This document shows, one piece after another, positions 1 to 11,677 of a DNA stretch of 64,000 nucleotides. This stretch comes from Marsupella aquatica. Taxonomy: Eukaryota > Marchantiophyta. The notes beneath the pieces were generated by a model, which saw nothing but the letters and a program-made list of their open reading frames with translations, was not told the origin of the DNA and ran no database searches. Positions within the stretch are counted from its first letter, which is position 1. The number at the start of each line of letters is the position of its first letter. The position numbers were made by a program, and so were the translations under genes. The DNA lies in assembly GCA_973895155.1 (NCBI GenBank), contig OZ316892.1:24614001-24678000 (forward strand), read 5' to 3'.

Positions 1-865
1 TTTTGATTTGCATGTCAGCTTTTTTTACATTCTTTTTTATGGCATGGCGTCCTAGTTTTCAAACACGAATGTAAAAGTTTTTTATTCCAAAACAAGTCTC
101 TTCCTGTTTGCAATGTCCCATGATGACATGGGGCACTGTGGAGCCAGGAATTTTGGAATAGCAAAAGTTTAATTTTGTTAAAACCAACCAAGTGTGCCCC
201 TTTTATAAAAAAAATTATAACCTACCGCTCACTCACCCAAAAATTGCAAAATGCCACACAAAACCGTGGTCATTTGTGTTGTTGTGTGGTATCCCAGGGT
301 ACTCTTGGAAACTGGACTAAAAAAAATAGATTTGTACAAAAATAAAGAAAAAATTAGGTATTCTGTCTATATTCAAAAAGATAGCGAGGAAAGACAAAGA
401 AACAACTCTCGTCATGTGGAAGACATGCACCAAACCGAGGGGAGTGCACTTCCAAGAATTGTCCAAACAGACCCAAGGTAGCTATCCACAATGAAGGTCC
501 TAAACTATAGAGGAGAAAGTTGATGCCTGAAAAATTAGTGGTGATGGTTGTTGCTGTCGATATCAGCTGGTGCAAAATATGTGACCAAGTAAGTCACCAA
601 GGTCAAAATCAATAACAAACTAAATAATCCAACTTTTAACTATATTGCCACTAATGCTTACTAATTTAAATTAGTTTGAGAACCCCTTGGTTATTTAAGT
701 TTGATGTTATTCAACAACTAAGTCAGAACACATGGAAAATTTAATACTGGAATAGCTCTAAATAATTATGGAGATGTATCAGGTCCTTCTCATTTTGACA
801 TTTGTTTTGCCCTCCCCTGTCACCCTTGGGCCTTGCAGGGGACATTTCATTTCACCTGTTTGGCG
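1..865. other. Intergenic, no gene seen
   Basis: A+T-rich sequence with homopolymer T and A runs. Open frames here are short and unlike any protein I know. It ends where the duplicated 3.6-kb block begins. Confidence 0.6.
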
Positions 866-3800
866 TAAGATAGTTGTGTAATCGGACCTGGGTAGATATC
901 ATTTAGACTGCTCTGTTCATACAAGTATCCTTCCCTTGTTCTCAAGACCGTGGACTCATCACAGGAAACAAATGCTTCAAGTGATGAGTTAATTGGTGTC
1001 CATGTGCGAATACTAAGCATTGGGACACGGTACCGAAAGTACAACAGGGCAAAAGAGCAATTCAGCAATTGAGAATGACATTTAAAGCTGAAGGAAGGGT
1101 GATGGAGAGAGTGAATGGTGGACAACCTATGGGCACGTTGGCTGTCTCTTTGACGGTGCAACTTAATTTCTCCATACTGCCTGATCTTCTTAGGGAAGGA
1201 ATTAATCCTTTAAATTGGATAATAAGAACAGAGCGAGACAGCCAGCTCCCGAAACTGAATGTCCATTTTCTCTCCATACAGACTGAGAATAAGGCCTATG
1301 ATTGGTGTTTTTTTTTCTTCCGATGCTGAAACATCATGCCTTCAAATATACTGTCGCAGAAGATGAAACTCACAACATGTTGTGAAAAGCTTCTACAACT
1401 AATAGTTTTCTCTTCCGATGACAATGCCTTTAAACTTTGGCAGAAGTTGAAACTCAAAAATGTTGCGAAATGCCTCTACAACTGATAGTTCGATGCAACT
1501 TATTTGCGGTCTCTAGTTGGGTCGCAGTCAATCTCTAGACCAGGGAAAATTATTGAGCCATAAAACAGGGGATATTGATTCTTCTATTTGATGTGTACGT
1601 TGTGGTGACCAGCTCTCATTTCGCAGGAGTTCAGTGCCTGCACAGCTTCTTTACTGGCAAGCTTTCACTCAACCGAGAACACTGCATTCAGAGCGTTCTA
1701 TCTGCTGGAGCGCCGGCGAGAGCGTCCATCGTCACAGACACATTACGCGATTGGGAGCCACCAGAGTTGGAAAAACTCTATGAAGATGATTGGGTTCTGG
1801 CAATTTCAAAGCCTGGCAGTCTCTTCGTAATATTTCCTTACCTTAGTCATGAGTTTGGTTACTCTGGAGGGGAATGATCTCCCTATGCATATATTGTTGA
1901 AGCCAGCTATTGGTTGAGCGCGCACGCTGCCTCATACAATGTGCAACTTATTATTCTGCAGTTCTCAGCCTTCAGAGCTTGTCTAATCCGTCAGGTGCAC
2001 AACAGCAAAGAAGCTTCAAAAGACGAAAGAGAGAGGAAGGCCTTCTTGAAAGATCTGGTAGAAATACAGCATACTGAAGGAAGGTGTGTCAGCTTCCGTC
2101 TTAACATGGGTTCCTTATTGCGAACATCTATAAGCCTTGTTTTGATTCTCGTCAGCTTTCGGCTTTGACACCCCAGCTGAATAGCTTGAAAATCCCGATT
2201 TTCAAAGGCTATGAATGATTACCTAACTGACTACTTCCGGACTTCTTTCAACTAGAATATGGGACTGGATCTTCATCAACTTCCTAATTGAATAAAATCT
2301 TTGTTTTTAATTCCGTGTGAGCAGTACATCGGTTGGATCGAGGAGCCAGTGGAGTAATTCTATTTGCCTAGTGCAGTGACGCAGCACATGCAGCACAACT
2401 TGCCCTTGCGCATGAAGATACTGTGAAAGAGTACTACGTGTTTGGTCTGTAGCCCAGATTCAAAACAACACTGCTTTTCAGTAGTCTGCAAAGCTTGATC
2501 GTCTCTATGAAAATTGTCTCGTGTAGTAAGAAACCGAAGATTTAACTTTAGTCAAATAAGAAAATCACAGTCCACAAGTACGGTAGACTGCACGGTTGTG
2601 ATTTACCTGTAGAGGCATAAGGCAAACAGAGCCTCAACATTCTTTATTAATTAGTATTTAGGCAGCCAGGTTAGCATTGAAATTCCTTGCCACACATGTT
2701 CTCAATTACAAGGCAGTTATTGCAGCGATTTACATCTGGTCGTTGAGTCGAAGGACTTGGTTCTGAGAAAGAAAGACCCTCATCCGTAGTTTGTTTTGGG
2801 AGCCAGTAAGGCATCTGTTTCTACAGAAACTGCTGGACTATACATGCTGGCATTATCTGTTGGAGCGTTGGTTTTCTCAGTTTCAACATTTATCCTGTAG
2901 GTATCTTGTTAGCAAGAGGGTCTACCCCAGATTCCTTCATATGAGACGATCCAGTTAATGATAATAAGGTAGTCTCTCTGAAGTGCGTCCTTTGGTTTTC
3001 TTTCTAATAATTAGACGATTTTTTTGGGAAATTTCAAGAAAGGTTTTTTGTTGGTGGGACTTACTGTAAGACTGTTCTCCCTTTGCTGGGCGTTTTCGCG
3101 TCAATTATAATGATGGTTTTTGTCAACCCACAAATTGTCTGTTGTTACCTTTTCACTTGAGTGCAGGGCATCCCAAGGTCAGCATGGACAAAGTGTGAAA
3201 AAATTTTAGATCTTCCCAAGTCTCGGTGTTCCTTACTGAAGGTAGTTCTATACATAGGATTCAAGGTTAAGAATCTTACCTGAGATTAGTTCACTCTATC
3301 AGTGTAGTACAAATAGTTCCTTGTGGTCAATATTTGCTTGCGTATTTCTTAGCTGTCTGTTCTTCAAATCTTAAATTTCTTCCAAATCGCACAATAGATG
3401 TGACATTGTATTCTATCTGTGCAACAGGTTTATATCAAAAATAGGTCGATGGCACCAAATTCGAAAACACCTTAATCACCAAGCTTTCCATGTCTCTCCA
3501 ACTCAATCCTTTCCTGTAATGGTTCTTCAAGATGTCTGTTAACTTAGTCTGAGCTAGGCCAGTCTCTTATTTATTCACTGTCTTGCCAAAGTCCTGCAAT
3601 GCTGTAGAAGACTTCCATTTTGCCAGACGTATTGAAATATTTACTCTCTGGATTCTTCTTGTTCAGGAAATCGGAGATGGGAGACATGGGAAGGGACGAA
3701 CAAATCAATATTTCCGCAGGAAGTACCAGATGCCGCTTGGGCGATGTTTCTTGCATGCAGCTCGCCTGACCATCCCACACCCATCAATCTTCTCTCCTCA

Positions 3801-4497
3801 ATGCACCAACAAACAGCAGCCAGCAGGTAGTCTTGAGACCCTTCACACAGTGGAACCTCAAATAAATTCTGAACTCTATAGTAAAGATCTTTTGCCCGTT
3901 ATGAAAATAGAGTCTGAAGCTGTTGGTCCGCTAGTCTCCAAACCTTCTGGGGACCTAAGGGTGGAATCCAGCAAACAAGTTTTACCTTTACGTGCTAGCC
4001 TTCCCACAGACCTTAGGCGGTTGCTTTTTGCCCTCCCTGATGGATTAACTTGTGAAGACTGAACTCATTAGAGGTGGTCATTTGAGGTATTTTCCTTTTT
4101 CCTTCTCCCCAAACAAGGCGCGGGCTTTCAAATAATGGGAAAACTGGCTAGAATTCACAACCAAATATAATCCTGTTTGAACATAGCTTACATTTCTCGA
4201 GCGAGCAGCAATGACTACTGTGCATGGGGATTGGGCTAGTTTATCTATAGTGGATCAAAGACGGCACGATTTGATGTAGAATATCGAATTGGCATGGCAC
4301 ATCACTCAACACACCGTAAGGGATCAGCTGGGTTTTTGGTAGAGTAGTGAAGTTGGACCCACCTGTCTTTCTCATGCAATCTTCATTCAATCAACATTAT
4401 TTTCAGCCAGATCGAGGGATAACAAAAGATTGACATTCGCTTCAAGACAGTATACTGCCTTCGAATACGGTAGCACTTTGGTCAATAATAACAATTG
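866..4497 (+). repeat. Left copy of 3.63-kb segmental duplication
   Basis: This block matches 15205-18832 in the same orientation over its whole length, introns included, with scattered substitutions and small indels. Matching starts at taagatagttgtgtaatcgg and runs to gtcaataataacaattg, about 430 bp past the stop codon of the enclosed gene. Because introns are kept, the copy arose by DNA duplication and not by retroposition. The left breakpoint lies inside the gene, so the promoter and first exons were not carried along. Confidence 0.93.
1627..4062 (+). pseudogene. Decayed TruC-like pseudouridine synthase copy
   Basis: Seven exon equivalents of the gene at 15.9-18.4 kb can be placed: 1627-1826, 1995-2083, 2322-2430, 2901-2968, 3167-3241, 3428-3491 and 3667-4062. 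Several lesions break it. The exon with the catalytic HRLDR motif has lost 23 nt just upstream and has an in-frame TAG at 2369-2371. The next exon is 2 nt short (gttagc against gttttagc). The exon encoding IKTGRWHQIRKH has one extra base. A base missing near the 3' end (gaagactga) gives an early stop. The 5' exons are absent because the duplication starts inside the gene. Reading through gives no full RluA-family protein, so I call it a pseudogene. Transcription as a non-coding RNA cannot be excluded. Confidence 0.88.
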
Positions 4498-4900
4498 GCG
4501 GATTTTCTGTTACCCCACTGTTAGACAACTCAACACAGTTGGTAGACCGAACTCTGAGCGAGTCCTCTGAGAATCTGAAGACAGCAAGTTGAAAGAGCCG
4601 AGAGCATTCAAGGTCGAGTATACAGAGTATGGTTTGAAGGAGAACTGAAGAACTGAATGAAATACTGCAATGGAGCCAACTTAAGTAGCTGTGAACAAGT
4701 TTCGTCTCACCCCCAGTTTAAATGTTAAGGCAACTTGCCAAACCATTTAGCCTGGCAGCAAGAGAAAACAACGTCACCGTCGAATGTGTTGTACTGTGAA
4801 ACTCCGGGATACCTGGAAACCTCCAAGATACATGTAAATTTTAAAGTCACATCAACCCGAACCTTCACTTAGACCTAATAAACTTCCACCAAAAGTGAGC
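4498..4900. other. Intergenic, no gene seen
   Basis: Unique sequence between the end of the duplicated block and the T-poor tract. I see no conserved coding frame or repeat. Confidence 0.5.
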
Positions 4901-6240
4901 AAGCCCTCGTCAACTCTCCAAACCCCTCAGTACTGGCAAAACCAAACAGCTCTGAGCCAGCCAGCAAGCTATCGATCGATCTCAGAGCCCACCAAGACTA
5001 CTTCAAGGAGAGCGAGCAGCTGAGACTAATAAGATCAATAAGGCACAGCGCAGCACCAGCAAGAACAGTCGAGAGTCAAGTAGTCGGGTATCAGTAAAGC
5101 GAAGGATAACACCGAGAGAATTCCAAGTCTTACACTGCCGAAAGTTCCCTCACAGTCCTGCACATATGATTCGGAGAGGGATCAAAAGGCGGCTGCAACT
5201 ACAAACAAGCTCAGTCTCGGCTGCGGCGTGAATAGTATTCGGTGGAGCCACCAAAACAGCACGAGAGCAAGAAACAATGGGAGCACAAGACAGCCCATGC
5301 AAGTACAAGAGTACGGCAGATAAGGAATGAAAATACACCAGCTGATGAGGACTCACATTGCTTCTTCACAAGCACGACTCGAGAGCAAAGCCCAACAACA
5401 CAAGAGTAGCCATGTTCCCAGAGATCCCAGAGTAAAATTCCCACAGTACGTCTAATCGATCCACTTAAGCAATCTTCCACTCAATCTGCTACCAAAGGAG
5501 CTAAGAGCGCATTGATCGAGCTCTGACTGTCTCTTACAATGACATCCAGGCGAGCGGAGCTTGAGGCGAGCCGAGTACAGCAGCGGACATATCGATCAGA
5601 GCTGAGCTGAGCGGAAATATCGATCTTGATCTGCCATCGACCTTCAATCTATCAATAATGGGAGAAACCAGGGTGAGTCAAGAGAGAGCCAAGCAGCCAG
5701 GCACGATCGCAGCAGAGAGACCACAGCCAAGAGAGCACGAGATGATCACAGACGAAAACCTTGATGAAAATGAGAGCACAGCGAAGAGCTCAGCACATGA
5801 GAGCGCAGCCATAGAGCATCGATGCTGCCGAGATCGATGTGTAGCCAATGCTCACGGGGGGGCAAGGAATAGAGCGCAGCACGAGAGAGCAATGTGGTGA
5901 TCAATCTGGTTAGTAAGTAAAAAAGTCTGATCAGCAGAGCACCGAGAGCCGAGAGTGAGCAAGCAGCACGTCAGATCGAGAGCCAGATCAGCTCGAGAAA
6001 GCTTTGGAGTCCACAGCCCACCATCATGCCATTGAGCACAGTATCGAGAGAGACAAGAGAGAGCAGTCCCAGCATCGAGTCTGAGCACCAAAAATGCACC
6101 AAACACGAGAGCAAACCAAGGCAGCAGCATGAGCACACTCGAAGAGCGACGTGAGAAGTCAAGCACACAATGAGAGCACAAAAACGCCAGCCCAGAAATG
6201 AAAGAGCCGCAGCGTGAATCAGCTCAACAAAAATGAGGTG
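4900..6240. other. T-poor, GAGAGCA-rich compositional tract
   Basis: About 1.3 kb in which the + strand has very few T; for example 5701-5760 has three T in 60 bases and 6061-6120 has five. Words such as gagagc, gagcac and cagcac recur throughout, with scattered atcgatc palindromes. The minus-strand frames here (up to 109 codons, rich in Cys, Leu and Ser) follow from this composition and resemble no protein family. The tract could be a decayed retroelement leader, a non-coding transcript or expanded simple sequence. Confidence 0.6.
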
Positions 6241-6582
6241 GACAAATTTTGGGCTGAACGTATAATTGCTTGCGAGCTGCGCTGCCTAGGTGCAAATTTC
6301 GAGCTGCCTCTGTACCTATTTCCTCTTTTCCGATTGTATTGCTTAAGGGTGGCTTTACAAGAAAATTGGGGCACTTCGGAGTAAAGTGAACTTGGGAGTG
6401 CCCCGAGGTCTTAGTCCTCCTTAGATCCTACTTGTCATGGTTGCTAAGTGCTAACGTCTCCATTTCTCAAGAGGTTGTATATACATGGATATACAAAATA
6501 CCGACAGTATAATAGATTTGAATGCTCAGGTGCATTATTGGATACCTCACTCCTGGCTGTGCACATTCTCTTAGCCCCCTCC

Positions 6583-6985
6583 CCTCTTGCCACCTCACTT
6601 ATCACCCTTACCATCTTTGTCAGGTCATTAAATGTCTGGGCATCCCCTCCTCTTGCCACCTCACTTATCACCCTTAGTCCCTTACCATCTTTGTCAGGTC
6701 ATTAAATGTCTGGGCATCCCTTCTTTAGTGCCACTTCAGTTGCTCCCTCCCTAGTTATGATTTCAATTCAGGATTTCAGGTGGGATACCCTCTCTCACCA
6801 GGCAATAAATGCAAATAGAGTCCTCTCTTTTATGACTAGCTACTTCATTTTGTCAGGCCACAAATACTTTATTTTATTTAACGTGCATTCACTCATATAG
6901 TCATATCCTCCTTCTCTCGTGTCACCCTTTGTCTTGTTTTGTCAGGGCATTAAATGCCTAGGGAATCCCCTCCTTTCGCTGGCTA
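6583..6985. repeat. Tandem/degenerate repeat with TTTGTCAGG-CATTAAATG core
   Basis: Two near-identical units of about 70 bp run from 6583 to 6720 (ctcttgccacctcacttatc ... gtcattaaatgtctgggcatccc). The core recurs in worn form near 6847 (tttgtcaggccacaaatac) and 6935 (ttttgtcagggcattaaatg). The units differ by a small insertion (agtccctt). No coding potential is evident. Confidence 0.75.
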
Positions 6986-7127
6986 CCTCATTTTGTTAGG
7001 GTCACATGCTTTTTTAATTTAAAATTAATTAAATCTATACTTTCTAACATAGAATATCTTTAATTTTGTGACATTGTGAATACGTCAAAATAGGCATGCA
7101 TTAGTATGAACATGTTATACTCTAACA

Positions 7128-7262
7128 TGAATCCTCACCGTCCGCCCCCCTAATAAAGATACTCGAAGAGTTAATCCAAACCGTCCAACCCCCCGTAGTA
7201 AAGGTCTAAATCCTCAGTTAATCCCAGCCGTCCACCCCCCTAATAAAGGCCTCAATGCATCG
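7128..7262. repeat. Three worn copies of a CCGTCC-ACCCCCC-TAATAAAG unit
   Basis: The phrase (a/g)atcc-ccgtcc-(a/g)cccccctaataaag appears three times at about 50-60-bp spacing, centred near 7140, 7185 and 7235. The copies have substitutions. The stretch looks like intergenic minisatellite or the edge of a mobile element. Confidence 0.55.
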
Positions 7263-8526
7263 ACGGGATCGCAGATGAAAACTTTTCCTGCTCAATGAGA
7301 CACTATTGTCGGCCGTTGGGTTCAAAATCAAATATTATATGGTTGTTGTTTTACTTCAGCGAAGGTCCTGGAGACGCGAAATGAGTGCTTTGTCACTTGT
7401 CAGTACCCGAGGCCACAAGCACACTCTCCACATCGCGGATTAGTCGATGCGTACCCAATTCCTGAACTGTGGTCTGATTCGTTTGGTATGTTTATGAGTA
7501 CGATGAAGGCGGCCGTGCTGTTGTAGCGGATTGGTTCATTTCGTAACGAGTTCAGGATTGGAATAGAAGGAGCCTTTAAGCTGCACGTTCGCACAACAGA
7601 GTCGGAACAATGGTGGACGGACGGACGGACTTCTTAAGGACTGGAGCGAGGTCCTGAACAGCGGAATGGTGAATGTTGCGCATTGTGACAGAGAGAGCTC
7701 CTGAGCAGGCGGCCCCTAACGATTGTGGCAGAGGAGCTGGCAAAATGCTGTGTCATTGAAGTCACTTCTCCGACTGGCACACTATTGGGTGAAAGTGCTA
7801 GAGGGACCTTTTGCAAAACTTGGGTAAAGTTCAGCTAAGCTTGGATTAGACACTCAGTAATGAGGTATGTTTCGAAAAGAAAATGCAAGAGTGCAGCTGT
7901 AGATCTAGAAGTGTTTGATTAGAGCTTGCAGACGAGGCAACATTCGGCCTCCTATGAGAGCTGATTGTTTTTGCCTGGCAGATTGATATGGGGTCGCATG
8001 GACGAAAGGCATAGCAGGGCATGGGCTCCGGCCACAACAAGCGAAGCGAATAGTCCAGGTATTGCACAAGGTTGATATTTCAAGTCTCATCGGTCTCCTA
8101 ACTGTATCTTTAACCTCAGCCAATAGCTTTGGCATTAATGGCAGAGAGATGGCAAGAGAGAGGCAGAGAGGGAAGCGTTTTTCTCGTTAGGGGTAGAGGT
8201 GAGACTGCATCGGAGGCGACAAGTATCGCATTTACTCACATTGCTAAAACATTGAGCCTAGAATTCAGTGCCCCGTTTAATCCTCTGACCTCATTTCAAA
8301 GAAATCGTCATATTTGATGTAGTCACACATGCTTTAAACGACATGGAGACATTGTTGTGATGGTATGTCTAAGGCGAGGTGAGAAACCTAGTCTTCATTT
8401 TCATGAGAAAGAAATCAGGGATGCATTTGTGGTGAGTCAGTGTTTAGCTCGCCAGTCGACCTCAAATCAGTGGAACATCTGCTCGCGGATGAATGCACTT
8501 CAGCTGATATCAACAGGAGGCGCGGA
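7263..8526. other. Intergenic, no gene seen
   Basis: Mixed-composition sequence upstream of the desaturase remnant. It includes a short (ACGG)n run at 7617-7632. No frame here resembles a protein domain I recognise, and no clear promoter element can be assigned. Confidence 0.45.
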
Positions 8527-8986
8527 ATGGCTTCTGATTCAAATGCAAGATCGACAACAGCATCCAGTCAGACTGGATCTAGAACTCGCTCAACTGAAAG
8601 GCCTCCATTGAGGAACATCAGTAGTGATGAGCTTTCAAACCATGCAAACGAAGGAGACCTCTGGCTCTCTATCGAGGGTAAGGTGTATGACGTTACAGAT
8701 TGGCTGGGAAAGCACCCAGGTGGTGGCAACCCGATTCTGAGCTTCGCAGGCCAAGACGTCACGGATGCTTTTCTCGCCTTCCATCCAGGAACGACCTGGG
8801 CTCTTCTTCCTCAATTCCAAATAGGGAATTTGACGGATTATAATGTCTCCAATCCAAGCGGATTACCGAAAGCTTCTTATCAATCTGAAGAAGGCGGGCT
8901 TGTATAAAAATCCAGTCCATGTGTATGGACAGGACGCTGCGATCATGATACCAATGTTCGTCCTGTGTGTGCTGGGTGTACTGTAG
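8527..8986 (+). pseudogene. Truncated, frameshifted cytochrome b5-fusion (front-end) desaturase
   Basis: From the ATG at 8527 the frame encodes a Ser/Thr-rich leader and then a cytochrome b5 domain with the heme-binding HPGG signature (GKHPGGGNPI) and the DVTDAFLAFHPGT block typical of sphingolipid delta-8 and related front-end desaturases. Near 8845-8860 the homology moves to another frame. The first frame stops at 8907, while the second continues as DYRKLLINLKKAGLYKNP and then a hydrophobic run (AAIMIPMFVLCVLGVL), the start of the first membrane span, before a TAG at 8984-8986. None of the three His-box motifs of the desaturase domain follows. Front-end desaturases insert double bonds between the carboxyl end and an existing bond, on lipids in the endoplasmic reticulum. 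This remnant could at most make a stand-alone b5-like protein of 126 residues. Confidence 0.8.
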
Positions 8987-9232
8987 TTCTGAAGACTCTC
9001 GTGTCGATGACTGTCATATGAGGTGAATTTGAATAAAGAATTGTCAAGCCACGAAGTAGCCGATGTCACTGAGATGCTTGGTGCTTTGTCATTCAGTCTT
9101 TTGCTGATTCGAGGTCCGTCTGCTGTCATGTTGCTCAGAGCTGTCCTGTGAAGTGCGGTGGAATTGATCCTCGGCCACTTTGCCCGCCTATTACCTGTAG
9201 TTTCCAGGCGCTTCGGCTAGCCAGCAATAGCA

Positions 9233-11628
9233 ATGGCTCCGAGGGTTGGTTCGGGAGTGGATTCCAAGAGTGGAAGAGTGCTTGGGACGACGGAAGAGAA
9301 CTGGACGAAGGCTGCAGCCGCCGGGACAGGGGTGCAGTTGGTCGGCATTGCTCTAAAGACAAATGTAGACGTGAAGCTCGTATCCGAGGCGGCCCGAGAA
9401 GTGCAGGGTCAGTACGCCGTCCTCAGGACCCAGATTGTGGAGACTCCGAAAGGCAAGCTTGCATACACTGCTCCAGAGACACCCAGTGCCCCAGCGGTCG
9501 AAGAATTTCCGTGGCCATTGCTAGAACATACGAGTATCACCGATGGTATGCTAGTCCTTCCAGGAGACGACAGCCCGGACCATAAGCTCAGCGTCACTCT
9601 CGCGAGCCTTGCGAAACAAGAGCTTAATGCACCGTTCCGGAATGCGTCCGGAAAGATAAGTGGGACAGTGGACATCTTCAGAATTCACGTCTACACCGAA
9701 CAGGAGTCGCCGAGAAGAACCATCATCATCCTCAAGTTCAACGGCGGCCCGTTGGATAGACCTTCTGCTGCCAACATTTCGCAGAGTTTCATCACGGCCT
9801 TGAATGCTGTGGTCGATGGGAAGGTTCCTCACCTGCCAGAAGCCCCCGGAAAGAACGAGCTCCTTCCACCTTTCGAGGACTTAATTCCTAAGGGCAAAGC
9901 TGTGAAGAGTTTCTTTCAGAAGGGACTCGATACTGTCTCGTATGCAATGTCGGCCAATAAGTTCCCGCTGTTTCCCTTCAGCTCTGAATTCGTTGAACCT
10001 AAGCAACCTGCCTACAACAGTGAGATCTTGACGTATACACTGGGCAAAGAAGGTCAGTGTTACACACTTTGTGTCAAATTGTGTCCTGCTGCAATGTCGA
10101 CCCTTCACCATTTCATCGATGGATTATAAAGATTACTTATTTATGGCGAGCATCTTATGAATCATGCATGTTTTCCCAGATGGATGCCCATTTTCAGAAA
10201 TTGAACTCATTTCCGTTGATGGATCGATCATAGATTACGGTGTGCCGATAAAGACATTGGAAGTCCTCGTAGACAATATCAGGACTGTGCGCCATCTTTT
10301 CTATCATGAAATAGCGATAGTTACCCTACCAGGTTAGAGGTAACAACACCTTGAAACCGATGAACTGATTTTCTCTCTTGGTATCTGTCGTTCTCACACA
10401 AAGCTTTGCTCCCACTGTGTGTATCAGGAACGGCTGCATTGCTTGTGCGCAGCAAGGAGGAGAAAACTACTTATGGAGCAGCATTGTCGGCTGCATTTCT
10501 CAAGGCAACCGCCAATATGAAGGAGCTTAAAGACAAAAAGCTGGACAAGTTTGGCTTCACAACGTACTTCTCTCACTCCACCTTATATCAGTCCGGATTT
10601 CCTTGCTAGAAGGGTTCTCTACAGTGGAGGCTTTGTATTAGTAGATATTCAAGGGTGCTGGGTGCTAGGCTCAGACTCAACTCATCCTGAGAACTGGGGA
10701 GGTCAACAGCAAGTTGCGTAACGCTGTGTCAATTCCAATAGGTCTCATGCTAGATGGGAGGTAGCTGGACTTTGCCTCTCGCTAGAAATTGGGTCCGGTG
10801 ATCACAGCTCTAGAGTATAATGGATGTTGAGGATATTGTCTAATGTCCCAAGGAGGTTGACAAACTGTCTGTGTCTCTGCTGAACTTCTTCCGTTGACTT
10901 ACATACATTAATCGTGTTTCGGACTAAATGCTTACTACAGTAGTCGTCGTTGACATTGTCAAGAGCAGCTTGATGGATTGCCGACCTTACTTTGAGCCGG
11001 AAATCGGATCACTGGGCCTTGGGAACTACACGGCCGGCATCTCTCAAGACGAGCAAGTGAAAAGTGATGCAAGTTTCTGGGACTTGGCACGCAGTGTTTC
11101 AACGTCAACTGAAAAGGAGTTGGGCAAACTGAAACAGTTTACAGAGCTTCCTGTACTCAATATGCTCTTCGGACAGGTAACGTTGATCCGTTGCTTTTGA
11201 AGTAACCATGCTGTCTTGTGAACATGTCGTCCGAGTACCTTGTGTAATGCAATATTAGAAAAGCACTTGGTTAGAACATGCAGTGTTTGGACCTCAAGCG
11301 TCTGAGCTCACCTGTGCATTTGGAGCAGGTCCTCAAGCGTCCAAGCTTAACACAAAGGACGTCCCTTCGAACAGCATTGTTCTCTGTGTTCGTTGATGGA
11401 CCTATGGATGTCCAATGGAAGAATGTGGACAAGTTGGACTTGGCAGGCACTTTTGGGCCGTGTGCTTCCATGCACGGCATTGGACCATGCTTTTGCCTGG
11501 CAGAGACTCTCATCCCTGGCCCCGAATTGACATTGACACTGGTCTTCGCCACCCCTGTATACAGCAAAGATCAAATGCAAGCACTTTCCAAGTCAAGTTT
11601 AGAGATTTTGAATGCAGCTATCAAGTAG
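9233..11628 (+). CDS. CoA-dependent acyltransferase-like (condensation-fold) protein
   Basis: Four exons (9233-10052, 10428-10563, 10969-11176, 11329-11628) join in phase to 487 codons. The layout resembles the condensation/alcohol-acetyltransferase/PapA superfamily: an N-terminal VQGQYAVLRTQI block (about residues 57-68), a YGAALSAAFLKA helix after the first intron, LMDCRPYFEP, and a GPMDVQW...GTFGP C-terminal region. These enzymes move an acyl group from CoA or a carrier to an alcohol or amine. Where HHxxxDG should lie, the sequence has NGGPLDR (about residues 170-176), so the catalytic His is missing. The protein may be inactive, use other chemistry, or be non-enzymatic. The ATG at 9233 has a fair context (gcaATGGCT). 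The start of exon 4 is uncertain because 11288 is also an in-phase acceptor. The family call is tentative and the substrate unknown. Confidence 0.68.
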
Positions 11629-11632
11629 TAGC

Positions 11633-11677
11633 AATTCCTAGGATCTGAATTCCTAGGATCTGAATTCCTAGGATCTA
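11633..11677 (+). repeat. 15-bp minisatellite, three copies, right after a stop codon
   Basis: The unit aattcctaggatctg is repeated three times (11633-11647, 11648-11662, 11663-11677) with one change in the last base. It begins 4 nt after the acyltransferase-like TAG. Each unit contains the palindrome cctagg, and the junctions make gaattc. Confidence 0.9.

Noticed and set aside
5150-6181. Minus-strand frames of 68-109 codons rich in Cys, Leu and Ser
   Set aside because: They follow from the T-poor base composition and show no domain.
10053-10129. HHFIDG at the end of the first acyltransferase frame, resembling HHxxxDG
   Set aside because: It lies after a GT donor in phase with the next exon, and the fold continues at 10428 with GTAALLV. 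The position in the fold is also wrong, so it is intronic coincidence.
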